Counted from the stretch's first letter, positions 1 through 6,436 are shown. The stretch: DNA of 6,876 nt from Shewanella sp. (GCA_004195335.1 SDWK01000755.1:1-6876); one strand, 5' to 3'. A program made the numbers and translations. Notes: a model not told the origin generated them from the sequence alone.

Positions 1-31
1 GTCGGCAGCGTCAGATGTGTATAAGAGACAG
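1..31 (+). other. Illumina Nextera adapter remnant with Tn5 mosaic end (artefact)
   Basis: Positions 1-12 match the Nextera read-1 adapter minus its first two bases. Positions 13-31 are exactly the 19-bp hyperactive Tn5 mosaic end, AGATGTGTATAAGAGACAG. This is library-preparation sequence left at a contig end, not genomic DNA and not a natural transposon: no transposase gene, second end or target duplication is visible. Genomic sequence starts at 32. Confidence 0.97.
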
Positions 32-170
32 TAATAAAAAAGAGTATCAGATACATTTAAAATTTCTAATAAAACAGTGAAAACAGTCACTCAATGGGGA
101 TATTCACACCATCCAGCCGGTTTACGAGCACTGCTAACGGCCAATAGCAAGGAATTTCATGTTCCAAATG

Positions 171-200
171 CTGGGATTGTGATCAATTGCGCGGTAGAAT
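171..200 (+). promoter_or_regulatory. Candidate sigma70 promoter of glyA
   Basis: TAGAAT at 195-200 is a good -10 match, followed by a GC-rich discriminator (ACCGCGC). The best-placed -35 is CTGGGA at 171-176 with an 18-bp spacer; it matches only three of six consensus bases, so an activator or upstream element may help. TATAAG at 216-221 is another possible -10 but has no -35 at a normal distance. Nothing else recognisable was found in 32-170: no credible end of an upstream gene and no purine-repressor (PurR) site. Confidence 0.4.
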
Positions 201-209
201 ACCGCGCAA
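187..209. repeat. Perfect 10-bp inverted repeat over the glyA -10 region
   Basis: TTGCGCGGTA (187-196) and TACCGCGCAA (200-209) are exact reverse complements separated by GAA. The dyad contains the candidate -10 TAGAAT. No T-run follows on either strand, so it is not an intrinsic terminator. It could be an operator for a dimeric repressor, a leader hairpin if transcription starts upstream, or a chance result of a -10 flanked by GC-rich sequence. I do not recognise it as a PurR or MetR site. Confidence 0.75.
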
Positions 210-232
210 CCCTACTATAAGAATTTACAGCT

Positions 233-236
233 GGAG
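233..236 (+). promoter_or_regulatory. Ribosome binding site that sets the glyA start
   Basis: GGAG lies 8 nt before ATG at 245, ideal spacing. The longer open frame begins at GTG 236, but that codon overlaps the Shine-Dalgarno itself. The ATG start gives [12 protein letters not shown], which aligns with the N-terminus of E. coli GlyA, so 245 is preferred. Confidence 0.85.
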
Positions 237-244
237 TGATTTTA

Positions 245-1501
245 ATGCTGAAAAAAGATATGAATATTGCAGACTTTGATCCACAACTGTTTCAAGCAAT
301 TCAAGATGAAAATCGTCGTCAAGAAGAGCACATCGAACTTATCGCTTCAGAAAACTACACCAGTCCACGTGTTCTGGAAGCTCAAGGTTCCCAGCTAACC
401 AATAAATACGCCGAAGGTTATCCAGGTAAGCGTTATTATGGTGGTTGTGAGTACGTTGACATCGCTGAAGAACTCGCGATTTCTCGTGCTAAAGAGCTAT
501 TTGGTGCTACCTATGCCAACGTACAGCCTCACTCTGGTTCTCAGGCAAACGCCGCTGTATTTATGGCACTGCTTCAAGGTGGCGATACGGTGTTGGGCAT
601 GAGCCTAGCTCATGGTGGTCACTTAACTCATGGCTCGCACGTGAGTTTCTCTGGCAAGCTATATAATGCTGTTCAGTACGGAATTGATGAGACGACCGGT
701 AAGATCGATTACGCCGAAGTTGAGCGCCTTGCCGTTGAGCATAAGCCTAAGATGATCATCGCTGGTTTCAGTGCTTACTCAGGTATCGTCGACTGGGGCA
801 AGTTCCGTGAAATCGCCGATAAAGTCGGGGCTTACCTGTTTGTTGATATGGCTCACGTTGCAGGTCTGATTGCTGCTGGCATCTATCCAAATCCACTCCC
901 GCACGCCCACGTTGTAACGACAACAACTCATAAGACGCTAGCCGGTCCCCGTGGTGGTTTGATCTTATCAGCTTGTGATGACGAAGCGATTTATAAGAAG
1001 CTGAACTCAGCCGTTTTCCCTGGTGGTCAGGGCGGTCCTTTGATGCATGTTATTGCGGCTAAAGCGGTGGCGTTTAAAGAAGCACTCGAGCCAGAGTTTA
1101 CCGCTTATCAAGAGCAGGTCGTTGTGAACGCGAAGGCTATGGCTAACACGTTTATCGAACGTGGCTATGACGTTGTGTCTGGCGGCACAGATAACCATCT
1201 GTTTTTGCTTGACCTGATAAGCAAAGACATCACAGGTAAAGACGCAGATGCGGCTCTGGGCAATGCTAATATCACGGTTAATAAGAACTCAGTGCCTAAT
1301 GATCCGCGTTCACCATTTGTGACTTCTGGTCTTCGTATCGGCTCACCAGCAATGACTCGTCGTGGCTTCAAAGAGGAGCAAGCGGTTGAGTTGACTCACT
1401 GGATGTGTGATGTGCTGGATGACATCACAGATCAAGGCACGATTGAGCGTGTTAAGAATCAGGTGCTTGAATTGTGCGCTAGGTTCCCTGTTTACGGTTA
1501 A
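245..1501 (+). CDS. glyA: Serine hydroxymethyltransferase
   Basis: A cytosolic pyridoxal-phosphate enzyme that interconverts serine plus tetrahydrofolate with glycine plus 5,10-methylene-tetrahydrofolate. It is the main one-carbon source for purines, thymidylate and methionine. The 418-residue product is one longer than E. coli GlyA (417) and nearly collinear with it; the extra residue is in the [11 protein letters not shown] segment. Visible signatures are [11 protein letters not shown] near residues 30-40, [13 protein letters not shown] at 55-67, and the cofactor site [14 protein letters not shown] with the PLP-binding lysine at residue 230 (codon 932-934). The C-terminal WMCDVLD and FPVYG segments are typical. 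ATG 245 is chosen over GTG 236 because of the GGAG at 233-236. A strong terminator directly downstream makes it a single-gene unit. In enterobacteria glyA is controlled by MetR and PurR; I see no clear site for either here. Confidence 0.98.
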   Translation: MLKKDMNIADFDPQLFQAIQDENRRQEEHIELIASENYTSPRVLEAQGSQLTNKYAEGYPGKRYYGGCEYVDIAEELAISRAKELFGATYANVQPHSGSQANAAVFMALLQGGDTVLGMSLAHGGHLTHGSHVSFSGKLYNAVQYGIDETTGKIDYAEVERLAVEHKPKMIIAGFSAYSGIVDWGKFREIADKVGAYLFVDMAHVAGLIAAGIYPNPLPHAHVVTTTTHKTLAGPRGGLILSACDDEAIYKKLNSAVFPGGQGGPLMHVIAAKAVAFKEALEPEFTAYQEQVVVNAKAMANTFIERGYDVVSGGTDNHLFLLDLISKDITGKDADAALGNANITVNKNSVPNDPRSPFVTSGLRIGSPAMTRRGFKEEQAVELTHWMCDVLDDITDQGTIERVKNQVLELCARFPVYG

Positions 1502-1527
1502 CCTTGTAGGTTAAATCAGGTAAACTT

Positions 1528-1555
1528 AAATGGCCGCTTTTTAGCGGCCATTTTT
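1528..1555 (+). terminator. Intrinsic terminator of glyA
   Basis: AAATGGCCGCT (1528-1538) pairs perfectly with AGCGGCCATTT (1543-1553) around a TTTT loop. The stem is GC-rich and ends in a T-run at 1551-1555. It begins 27 nt after the glyA stop and separates glyA from nrdR. Confidence 0.93.
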
Positions 1556-1560
1556 GTGTC

Positions 1561-1610
1561 TGGAGATCATCTAGTATCCAGTACCTAGTAGCTAGTACCT
1601 ATGATCTCTA
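1561..1610. repeat. CTAG-rich intergenic palindromic element
   Basis: Arms GAGATCAT (1563-1570) and ATGATCTC (1601-1608) are exact reverse complements. A G-T wobble and a T-A pair extend them outward to 1561/1610. The 30-nt interior is a degenerate repeat: CTAGTA occurs at 1571, 1585 and 1592, and AGTACCTA at 1580 and 1594 (14-bp period). It lies between the glyA terminator and nrdR and has no coding potential. It could be a short dispersed intergenic repeat or a regulatory structure; copy number cannot be judged from one window. Confidence 0.6.
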
Positions 1611-1677
1611 TTCCTGACGGCCGAGTAGCGTAAACGCATTAAACTGTCATTCTAATTTTAACGCCTTCGGAGGCTCT

Positions 1678-2127
1678 ATGCATTGCCCATTTTGCAGCGC
1701 AACAGATACTAAAGTGATCGATTCACGTTTGGTGGCAGATGGTCATCAAGTCAGGCGTCGCCGTGAGTGCGCCGAATGTCATGAGAGATTCACCACATTT
1801 GAAGGGGCCGAACTTGTTATGCCTCGAGTCGTTAAGCAAGATGGCAGCCGTCAACCATTCGATGAAGATAAACTCAGAGGTGGCATGTTACGGGCCGTTG
1901 AAAAGCGTCCGGTGTCGATGGATCAAATTGAGCAGGCACTGACTAAAATTAAATCGACCTTACGTGCAACCGGTGAGCGTGAAGTTAAATCAGAAATGAT
2001 AGGTAACCTGATGATGGATCACTTGGTTAATCTGGATAAAGTGGCCTATATTCGGTTTGCCTCAGTCTATCGTGCATTTGAGGATGTTTCCGAATTTGGT
2101 GATGCCATTGCCAAATTGGAAAAGTAA
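1678..2127 (+). CDS. nrdR: Transcriptional repressor NrdR
   Basis: NrdR is a zinc-finger/ATP-cone repressor that senses adenine nucleotides and represses ribonucleotide reductase operons by binding paired NrdR boxes. The 149-residue length equals E. coli NrdR and the sequence is near-collinear. The N-terminal zinc ribbon has Cys3, Cys6, Cys31 and Cys34 (CPFC and CAEC), followed by RFTTFE. The ATP-cone covers about residues 49-139, with [19 protein letters not shown] and LRATGEREV visible; the end has [23 protein letters not shown] at 1669-1673 lies 4 nt before the ATG. It sits in a small 4-bp hairpin, GCCT/AGGC (1663-1674), which might slightly mask it. The glyA terminator upstream implies its own promoter, but none is convincing: TCTAAT at 1651-1656 is the best -10 and lacks a -35. 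No NrdR box was seen nearby. Linkage to rib genes is a conserved proteobacterial arrangement. Confidence 0.98.
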   Translation: MHCPFCSATDTKVIDSRLVADGHQVRRRRECAECHERFTTFEGAELVMPRVVKQDGSRQPFDEDKLRGGMLRAVEKRPVSMDQIEQALTKIKSTLRATGEREVKSEMIGNLMMDHLVNLDKVAYIRFASVYRAFEDVSEFGDAIAKLEK

Positions 2128-2169
2128 CGTTTTTCTTTATCGTGTGTAGCGAAGAGCCGTTAGTTACAA

Positions 2170-2185
2170 TTTAAGCGCGCTTAAA
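2170..2185. repeat. Perfect 16-bp palindrome upstream of ribD
   Basis: TTTAAGCGCGCTTAAA is fully self-complementary with no spacer. There is no adjacent T-run, so it is not a terminator. A -10-like TACAAT at 2165-2170 touches its left edge but has no recognisable -35. It could be an operator for a symmetric DNA-binding protein; I cannot match it to a known regulator. Confidence 0.6.
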
Positions 2186-2217
2186 GATTCGAATGGTTTC
2201 AACAATTATTTGCACTA

Positions 2218-2246
2218 AATAATATGTGGTTTGAATAATATGTGGT
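2218..2246 (+). repeat. Tandem duplication of the ribD start region
   Basis: AATAATATGTGGT occurs at 2218-2230 and again at 2234-2246, a 16-bp period. Each copy carries an ATG-TGG. The second ATG (2240) is the ribD start. The first (2224) opens a four-codon frame, MWFE, stopping at TAA 2236-2238, one base before the ribD ATG. Because 16 is not a multiple of three, the two starts are in different frames. No good Shine-Dalgarno precedes either. The repeat is certain; a leader-peptide or translational-coupling role is only possible. Confidence 0.8.
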
Positions 2247-3364
2247 CTGTAGAAGATATTGAAATGATGAGCCGTGCAGTTAAACTTGCGCGTAAAGGGC
2301 GATACACCACCAGGCCTAATCCTTGTGTTGGCTGTGTGGTGACTAAAGCTGGCCAGATCATTGGCGAAGGATTTCATATTAAGGCGGGTGGCCCTCATGC
2401 TGAAGTGCATGCATTAGCCATGGCGGGTGAGAATGCCAAGGGCGCAACCGCCTATGTCACACTCGAGCCATGCAGCCATTATGGCCGTACCCCTCCATGC
2501 GCCGAAGCCTTGATAAAAGCGGGTATCGCACGTGTGGTTGTGGCGATAGAAGATCCAAACCCTCAGGTATCCGGCCGTGGGATCAAAATGCTCACAGATG
2601 CAGGCATTCAAGTAGACGTTGGTCTGCTGAGTGTTGAAGCCGGCGAGATTAATCCGGGCTTTATGAAGCGTATGCAGACTGAGTTGCCGAAGGTCACCGT
2701 AAAGTTAGCATCGAGTTTAGACGGTAAGACAGCACTTAAAAATGGTGTCTCCAAGTGGATAACAGGCCGTGAGGCCAGACGTGATGTTCAACGTTTAAGG
2801 GCCAGGCACTGCGCCTTGGTGACAGGCATCGAAACGATACTTGCCGATGACCCATCGTTGAATGTGCGTCATAGTGAGCTCGGTTTGTTGGCCGATGAAC
2901 TCGCTCCGAGTGAGCTACATCAGCCACTCCGAGTGATATTGGACAGTAGAGCCAGATTAGCAAACAACTTTAGACTTTTTTCGGTCAACAGCCCCATCTT
3001 ACTGGTTTCTTGTACTGAGTATCCGCCTGAAGTAAAAATGGCATGGCCTGAGCATGTATCCCATCTCAAATTGCCCGCCGATGACTCTGGTCGTATCGAC
3101 TTATCACATCTGTTTAAGCATCTTGGTCAATCATGTAACTCAGTGCTTGTCGAAGCGGGGGCAACCCTAGCGGGGAGTGTTATCGAGCAGGGGCACGGGG
3201 ATGAGCTGGTATTATATCAAGCGATGAAAATATTAGGGTCGGCTGGGCGTAATTTAATCTCATTGCCCGGCTATGAAACGATGGCAGATATTCCAGCCGT
3301 CGAATTAATTGATGAGCGTAAACTGGGTAAAGATACCCGTTTAACGTTAAAAATAAGGTCATAA
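2240..3364 (+). CDS. ribD: Bifunctional riboflavin biosynthesis deaminase/reductase RibD
   Basis: RibD deaminates 2,5-diamino-6-ribosylamino-pyrimidinone 5'-phosphate and then reduces the ribosyl chain with NADPH, giving 5-amino-6-ribitylamino-uracil phosphate. The 374-residue product resembles E. coli RibD (367). The N-terminal deaminase (about 5-145) shows PHAEVHA with His53 and Glu55, and PCSHYGRTPPC with Cys78 and Cys87, the expected zinc ligands and catalytic glutamate. The reductase domain begins near 150 with KLASSLDGKTA (155-165), SKWITG and RRDVQRLRA, and has VEAGATLAG at 304-312. ATG 2240 gives MWSVEDIEMMSRA, fitting the family; TTG 2231 would add three residues and is less likely. 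It has no clear Shine-Dalgarno and a duplicated start region. It ends 4 bp before ribE, so the two are surely co-transcribed. Confidence 0.96.
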   Translation: MWSVEDIEMMSRAVKLARKGRYTTRPNPCVGCVVTKAGQIIGEGFHIKAGGPHAEVHALAMAGENAKGATAYVTLEPCSHYGRTPPCAEALIKAGIARVVVAIEDPNPQVSGRGIKMLTDAGIQVDVGLLSVEAGEINPGFMKRMQTELPKVTVKLASSLDGKTALKNGVSKWITGREARRDVQRLRARHCALVTGIETILADDPSLNVRHSELGLLADELAPSELHQPLRVILDSRARLANNFRLFSVNSPILLVSCTEYPPEVKMAWPEHVSHLKLPADDSGRIDLSHLFKHLGQSCNSVLVEAGATLAGSVIEQGHGDELVLYQAMKILGSAGRNLISLPGYETMADIPAVELIDERKLGKDTRLTLKIRS

Positions 3365-3368
3365 ATTC

Positions 3369-4031
3369 ATGTTTACTGGGATCATAGAGTCAGTGGGTAC
3401 ACTGAGAAAAATTGAACGTTTAGGTGATGACATTCGCTTGAACGTTGCCAGTGGTAAACTCGATTTAGGCGATGTTCGTTTAGGTGACAGCATAGCAACG
3501 AACGGAGTATGTCTAACGGTTGTTGAACGCCTGAGTGATGGATACGTGGCTGACATTTCTGCTGAAACGGTAAGTTTAACCGGCTTTGCCAAGTATCAAG
3601 TCGGCACTAAGGTCAACCTGGAAAAAGCAGTGACCCCGACGACTCGTCTTGGCGGTCATATGGTCAGCGGTCATGTTGATGGTATCGCTTCAGTCGACGA
3701 TAGACAGTTCCGCGGTAAGGCTATTGAGTTTTGGCTCACTGCACCGCAGAGCTTAGCGCGCTATATTGCTCACAAAGGTTCTATTACCATTGACGGTGTC
3801 AGTCTTACCGTTAATGAAGTGAAAGATAATCGCTTCAGATTAACCATAGTGCCTCACACCGCAGGTGAAACGACGCTGGTGGAGCTTAAAGCGGGTGACA
3901 CGGTGAACATCGAAGTGGATCTGATTGCGCGTCATTTAGAAAGGTTGATGACTTACTCAAGTGACACTGCAGGAGTACCAGAGTCTAATGTGACAATGGA
4001 TCTGTTAGCTCGCTCAGGTTTTTTGCGTTAA
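3369..4031 (+). CDS. ribE: Riboflavin synthase (alpha subunit type)
   Basis: Catalyses the last step of riboflavin synthesis, the dismutation of two 6,7-dimethyl-8-ribityllumazine molecules into riboflavin and 5-amino-6-ribitylamino-uracil. The enzyme is called RibC in E. coli. The 220-residue product has two homologous lumazine-binding barrels. The first starts with the hallmark MFTGIIESVG and includes NGVCLT (45-50). The second starts around GGHMVSGHVDG (95-105) and repeats the motif as DGVSLTVN (142-149). A C-terminal helix (IARHLERLM, 186-194) resembles the trimerisation helix of the family. TAAGGT at 3354-3359, inside the end of ribD, serves as ribosome binding site. No terminator follows ribE, so readthrough into ribBX is possible across the 111-bp gap. 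Confidence 0.97.
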   Translation: MFTGIIESVGTLRKIERLGDDIRLNVASGKLDLGDVRLGDSIATNGVCLTVVERLSDGYVADISAETVSLTGFAKYQVGTKVNLEKAVTPTTRLGGHMVSGHVDGIASVDDRQFRGKAIEFWLTAPQSLARYIAHKGSITIDGVSLTVNEVKDNRFRLTIVPHTAGETTLVELKAGDTVNIEVDLIARHLERLMTYSSDTAGVPESNVTMDLLARSGFLR

Positions 4032-4041
4032 ACACTGGCAA

Positions 4042-4106
4042 AATCTGTAAATAGAAGATTAAATTATTACTAAAATATATCTACTCAGTTATTTCTATTA
4101 CTGATT
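4042..4106. repeat. Imperfect AT-rich inverted repeat in the ribE-ribBX gap
   Basis: AATCTGTAAATAGAA (4042-4056) pairs with TTCTATTACTGATT (4093-4106), with one mismatch and one bulged A: 13 bp around a 36-nt loop. The gap is very AT-rich, which raises the chance of accidental pairing. It lacks a GC stem and T-run, so it is not a terminator, and it does not resemble an FMN riboswitch. TAAAAT (4071-4076) inside the loop is -10-like but has no good -35. Confidence 0.4.
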
Positions 4107-4142
4107 AGGGAATCGTTAAAATAAAAAAATAAAGGCCTTACA

Positions 4143-5246
4143 ATGTCGTTACACAGTATAGAAGAGATCATCGAAGATATTCGCCTCGGTAAAATGGTTA
4201 TCTTGATGGACGATGAAGATAGAGAAAACGAAGGTGATTTGATCATGGCTGCCGACATGGTTACCGCTGAGGCGGTGAACTTTATGGCTAAGTTTGGTCG
4301 TGGTTTAATCTGTCAGACCTTAACTAAAGCTCGTTGTGAGCAGTTAAACTTGCCCTTGATGGTGACGAACAATAATGCTCAGTTCTCGACTAACTTCACG
4401 GTATCTATCGAAGCAGCTGAGGGCGTGACAACTGGTATTTCGGCCCAAGATCGTGCCGTTACTGTGCTTGCGGCTGTAGGCAAAGATGCTAAGCCTACGG
4501 ATATCGTCCAACCTGGCCATATATTTCCATTGATGGCGCAAGAGGGGGGGGTACTTATTCGTGCCGGCCATACTGAAGCCGGTTGTGATTTAGCTCGCCT
4601 GGCAGGGTCTGAACCCTCTGCCGTTATTGTTGAAATTCTAAATGATGATGGCACCATGGCACGTCGCCCCGACCTTGAGATTTTTGCCAAAGAGCATGGT
4701 CTTAAAATGGGCACGATTGCCGATTTGATCGAATATCGAAACACCAAAGAGACCAGTGTGGTGCGTGAAGCGCAATGTAAGTTGCCAACCCGTTTCGGTG
4801 AGTTCGATATGTTGACCTTCAGAGACACCATAGATAATCAGCTGCATCACGTGCTGATTAAAGGTGAGGTCAAAGCGAATGGATTGGTACGAGTGCATCT
4901 ACAAAATACGTTTAATGACCTGTTACATTCGGAACGTGATCAACAGCGTAGCTGGCCACTCGAGAAGGCAATGCAACGTATTGCCGATGAAGGTGGTGTA
5001 TTGGTGTTATTGGGTCATCAAGAACATAGCAGTGACATCTTGGCGAAAGTTAAAGCTTTTGAACTTGAAGATAGTGGTCAAGCGGTAGCCCCAGCCCAAT
5101 GGCAGGGCACGTCTCGTCAGGTCGGGGTCGGTTCACAGATCCTTGCTAATGTCGGTGTGACAAAAATGCGCTTATTAAGCTCGCCAAAGCGTTACCATTC
5201 ACTTTCCGGATTCGGGTTAGAAGTGACAGACTACATCGCCGAGTAA
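4143..5246 (+). CDS. ribBX: 3,4-dihydroxy-2-butanone 4-phosphate synthase with degenerate GTP cyclohydrolase II-like domain (RibBX; usually annotated RibBA)
   Basis: The RibB half (about 1-200) converts ribulose 5-phosphate to 3,4-dihydroxy-2-butanone 4-phosphate plus formate, the four-carbon unit for lumazine. It is intact: [10 protein letters not shown] (23-32), [11 protein letters not shown] (90-100), PGHIFPL (124-130), RAGHTEA with His143, and Glu164 before NDDGTMAR. The C-terminal half (about 210-367) keeps the RibA start, [11 protein letters not shown], and overall length. It lacks the zinc motif (CxxxxxxxxxxCxC, replaced around 252-270) and the RQEGRGIGL-type loop (now [10 protein letters not shown], 291-300). 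Its only cysteine is Cys212. It should therefore have no GTP cyclohydrolase II activity. This matches the RibBX variant described in Shewanella oneidensis, where the tail was reported to regulate the RibB half. AAAGG at 4131-4135 lies 7 nt before the ATG. An 8-G run at 4544-4551 falls in the conserved core. A separate ribA is implied elsewhere. Confidence 0.95.
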   Translation: MSLHSIEEIIEDIRLGKMVILMDDEDRENEGDLIMAADMVTAEAVNFMAKFGRGLICQTLTKARCEQLNLPLMVTNNNAQFSTNFTVSIEAAEGVTTGISAQDRAVTVLAAVGKDAKPTDIVQPGHIFPLMAQEGGVLIRAGHTEAGCDLARLAGSEPSAVIVEILNDDGTMARRPDLEIFAKEHGLKMGTIADLIEYRNTKETSVVREAQCKLPTRFGEFDMLTFRDTIDNQLHHVLIKGEVKANGLVRVHLQNTFNDLLHSERDQQRSWPLEKAMQRIADEGGVLVLLGHQEHSSDILAKVKAFELEDSGQAVAPAQWQGTSRQVGVGSQILANVGVTKMRLLSSPKRYHSLSGFGLEVTDYIAE

Positions 5247-5364
5247 TAAAGCGTCCATCTAGCTTAAACTTTTTTTCAAGTGAAAAAATAGTGCCGGGTG
5301 GTGTCGTTAGTAAGAAAAATTAATCAATTCTGATAAATTGCATGGGGAACAACGATGGGGGCTG

Positions 5365-5373
5365 TGCTATCAT
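5365..5373 (+). promoter_or_regulatory. Candidate extended -10 promoter for ribH-nusB
   Basis: TGCTATCAT is an extended -10: a TGn element followed by TATCAT, five of six matches. A GC-rich discriminator (ACCGCC) follows. No good -35 lies 16-18 bp upstream, as is acceptable for extended -10 promoters; TTGCAT at 5338-5343 is too far (24 bp). The start would be near 5380, giving a leader of about 47 nt. The 180-bp gap shows no terminator after ribBX, so this would be an internal promoter. The rest of the gap shows only an AT hairpin at 5271-5288. Confidence 0.5.
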
Positions 5374-5426
5374 ACCGCCTCTTCCGCGCTCGTGCTGGGT
5401 AAACAAGCTAATTTTAGGTAAGATAA

Positions 5427-5909
5427 ATGAACGTAGTTCAAGGTAATATCGAGTCGAAAAACGCCAAGGTCGCTATCGTAGTTTCACGCTTCAATAGCTT
5501 TCTTGTTGAAAGCCTACTTGACGGCGCGGTTGATACGCTTAAACGCTTTGGTCAAGTCGCTGATGAGAATATCACAGTTGTACGTGTGCCTGGAGCGGTT
5601 GAATTGCCACTGGCTGCACGTCGTGTTGCTGCTAGCGGTAAATTTGATGGGATTATTGCACTCGGTGCAGTTATCCGTGGCGGTACGCCACATTTTGATT
5701 TTGTTGCAGGTGAATGTAACAAAGGATTAGCCCAAGTCGCACTTGAGTTTGATCTTCCTGTTTCATTCGGTGTATTAACTACAGATACCATAGAGCAAGC
5801 TATTGAGCGCTCAGGTACTAAAGCGGGTAACAAAGGCGGCGAAGCTGCACTTGGCCTGCTTGAAATGGTTAATGTACTGCAAGAACTAGAACAGCAGTTG
5901 CAAGATTAG
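5427..5909 (+). CDS. ribH: 6,7-dimethyl-8-ribityllumazine synthase
   Basis: Condenses 5-amino-6-ribitylamino-uracil with 3,4-dihydroxy-2-butanone 4-phosphate to make lumazine, the substrate of RibE. The family forms pentamers or 60-mer capsids, which can enclose riboflavin synthase; the oligomeric state cannot be read here. The 160-residue product (E. coli 156) aligns throughout. Signatures are SRFNSF (20-25), VPGAVELP (54-61), [15 protein letters not shown] (80-94) with the catalytic-type His89, FGVLTT (114-119) and [10 protein letters not shown] (128-137). TTAGGTAAG at 5414-5422 gives a modest ribosome binding site. E. coli calls this gene ribE or ribH. It is separated from ribBX by a promoter candidate and is followed by nusB after 8 bp, so ribH and nusB share a transcript. 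Confidence 0.97.
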   Translation: MNVVQGNIESKNAKVAIVVSRFNSFLVESLLDGAVDTLKRFGQVADENITVVRVPGAVELPLAARRVAASGKFDGIIALGAVIRGGTPHFDFVAGECNKGLAQVALEFDLPVSFGVLTTDTIEQAIERSGTKAGNKGGEAALGLLEMVNVLQELEQQLQD

Positions 5910-5917
5910 GAACAAAA

Positions 5918-6322
5918 ATGAAGCCTTCTGAGCGCCGCAAGGCCCGCCGTTTAGCCGTTCAAGCCATTTACTCTTGGCAGTTAAGTGGAAATAACATTGC
6001 TGATGTTGAGCATGAATTTCTAACTGAGCAAAAGATTGATGGTATCGATGTTGCTTACTTCCGTGAGCTACTATCGGGAACAGCGACAAAACAGGCTCAA
6101 ATAGACGAGCAAATTATCCCTCATATTGAGCGTCCTTATAATGAGGTCTCTCCAATTGAGAAAGCCGTGTTAAGGCTGGCAACTTATGAGCTTACATTCC
6201 GTAAAGATGTACCTTATAAAGTTGCAATTAACGAAGCTATAGAATTAGCTAAAGCGTTCGGTGCTGAAGATGGCCATAAGTTCGTAAACGGTATTCTCGA
6301 CAAGATTGTAAGTCGTAAGTAA
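5918..6322 (+). CDS. nusB: Transcription antitermination factor NusB
   Basis: NusB with NusE (ribosomal protein S10) binds boxA RNA and builds the antitermination complex for rRNA operons, aiding rRNA maturation. The 134-residue all-helical product is slightly shorter than E. coli NusB (139), differing at the C-terminal tail. The arginine-rich start [23 protein letters not shown] is the RNA-binding region. [12 protein letters not shown] (81-92) and [18 protein letters not shown] (98-115), followed by [10 protein letters not shown] (120-129), are strongly conserved. The ribosome binding site AGGA (5908-5911) overlaps the ribH stop codon, which favours translational coupling. A strong terminator ends the unit. 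Confidence 0.97.
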   Translation: MKPSERRKARRLAVQAIYSWQLSGNNIADVEHEFLTEQKIDGIDVAYFRELLSGTATKQAQIDEQIIPHIERPYNEVSPIEKAVLRLATYELTFRKDVPYKVAINEAIELAKAFGAEDGHKFVNGILDKIVSRK

Positions 6323-6330
6323 TACAAAAA

Positions 6331-6357
6331 ACGGCATCCTAGGGTGCCGTTTTTTTT
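6331..6357 (+). terminator. Intrinsic terminator after nusB
   Basis: ACGGCATC (6331-6338) pairs with GGTGCCGT (6343-6350), with one T-G wobble, around a CTAG loop. A run of eight T at 6350-6357 follows. The A-run at 6326-6331 pairs with the T-run, so weak function on the minus strand is also possible. It separates ribH-nusB from thiL. Confidence 0.94.
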
Positions 6358-6436
6358 GTTGATTTTAGCTATCGTTTGTAATGATATTGTCGACTATCTT
6401 AAACTCATCTCAAATATCTAACGGGTTCCAATTACC

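Noticed and set aside
13..31. Genuine Tn5/IS50-type insertion end
   Set aside because: The bases before it are the synthetic Nextera read-1 sequence, so it is a library artefact.
33..80. Short open stretch ending at TGA 78-80 as the tail of an upstream gene
   Set aside because: Fifteen lysine-rich codons in AT-rich DNA right after the adapter give no family signature; it cannot be told from non-coding sequence.
76..91. AGTGA/TCACT inverted repeat and GGAA...TTCC at 151-165 as MetR boxes
   Set aside because: Neither fits TGAA-N5-TTCA spacing; short arms like these are expected by chance in 200 bp.
177..192. CRP-like TGTGATC half-site upstream of glyA
   Set aside because: The second half-site expected six bases downstream (TCACA) is GCGCG, so there is no palindromic CRP site.
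1500..1512. AACCT-TGT-AGGTT hairpin over the glyA stop codon
   Set aside because: A five-bp stem with a three-nt loop is weak; the strong terminator lies just downstream.
4379..4831. 150-residue minus-strand open frame inside ribBX
   Set aside because: It is antisense to a strongly conserved coding region, has no ribosome binding site support and no recognisable domain; it is a shadow frame.
5270..5289. TTTTTTC-AAGT-GAAAAAA hairpin after ribBX as a terminator
   Set aside because: The stem is almost all A-T and no T-run follows on either strand, so it would be a poor terminator.
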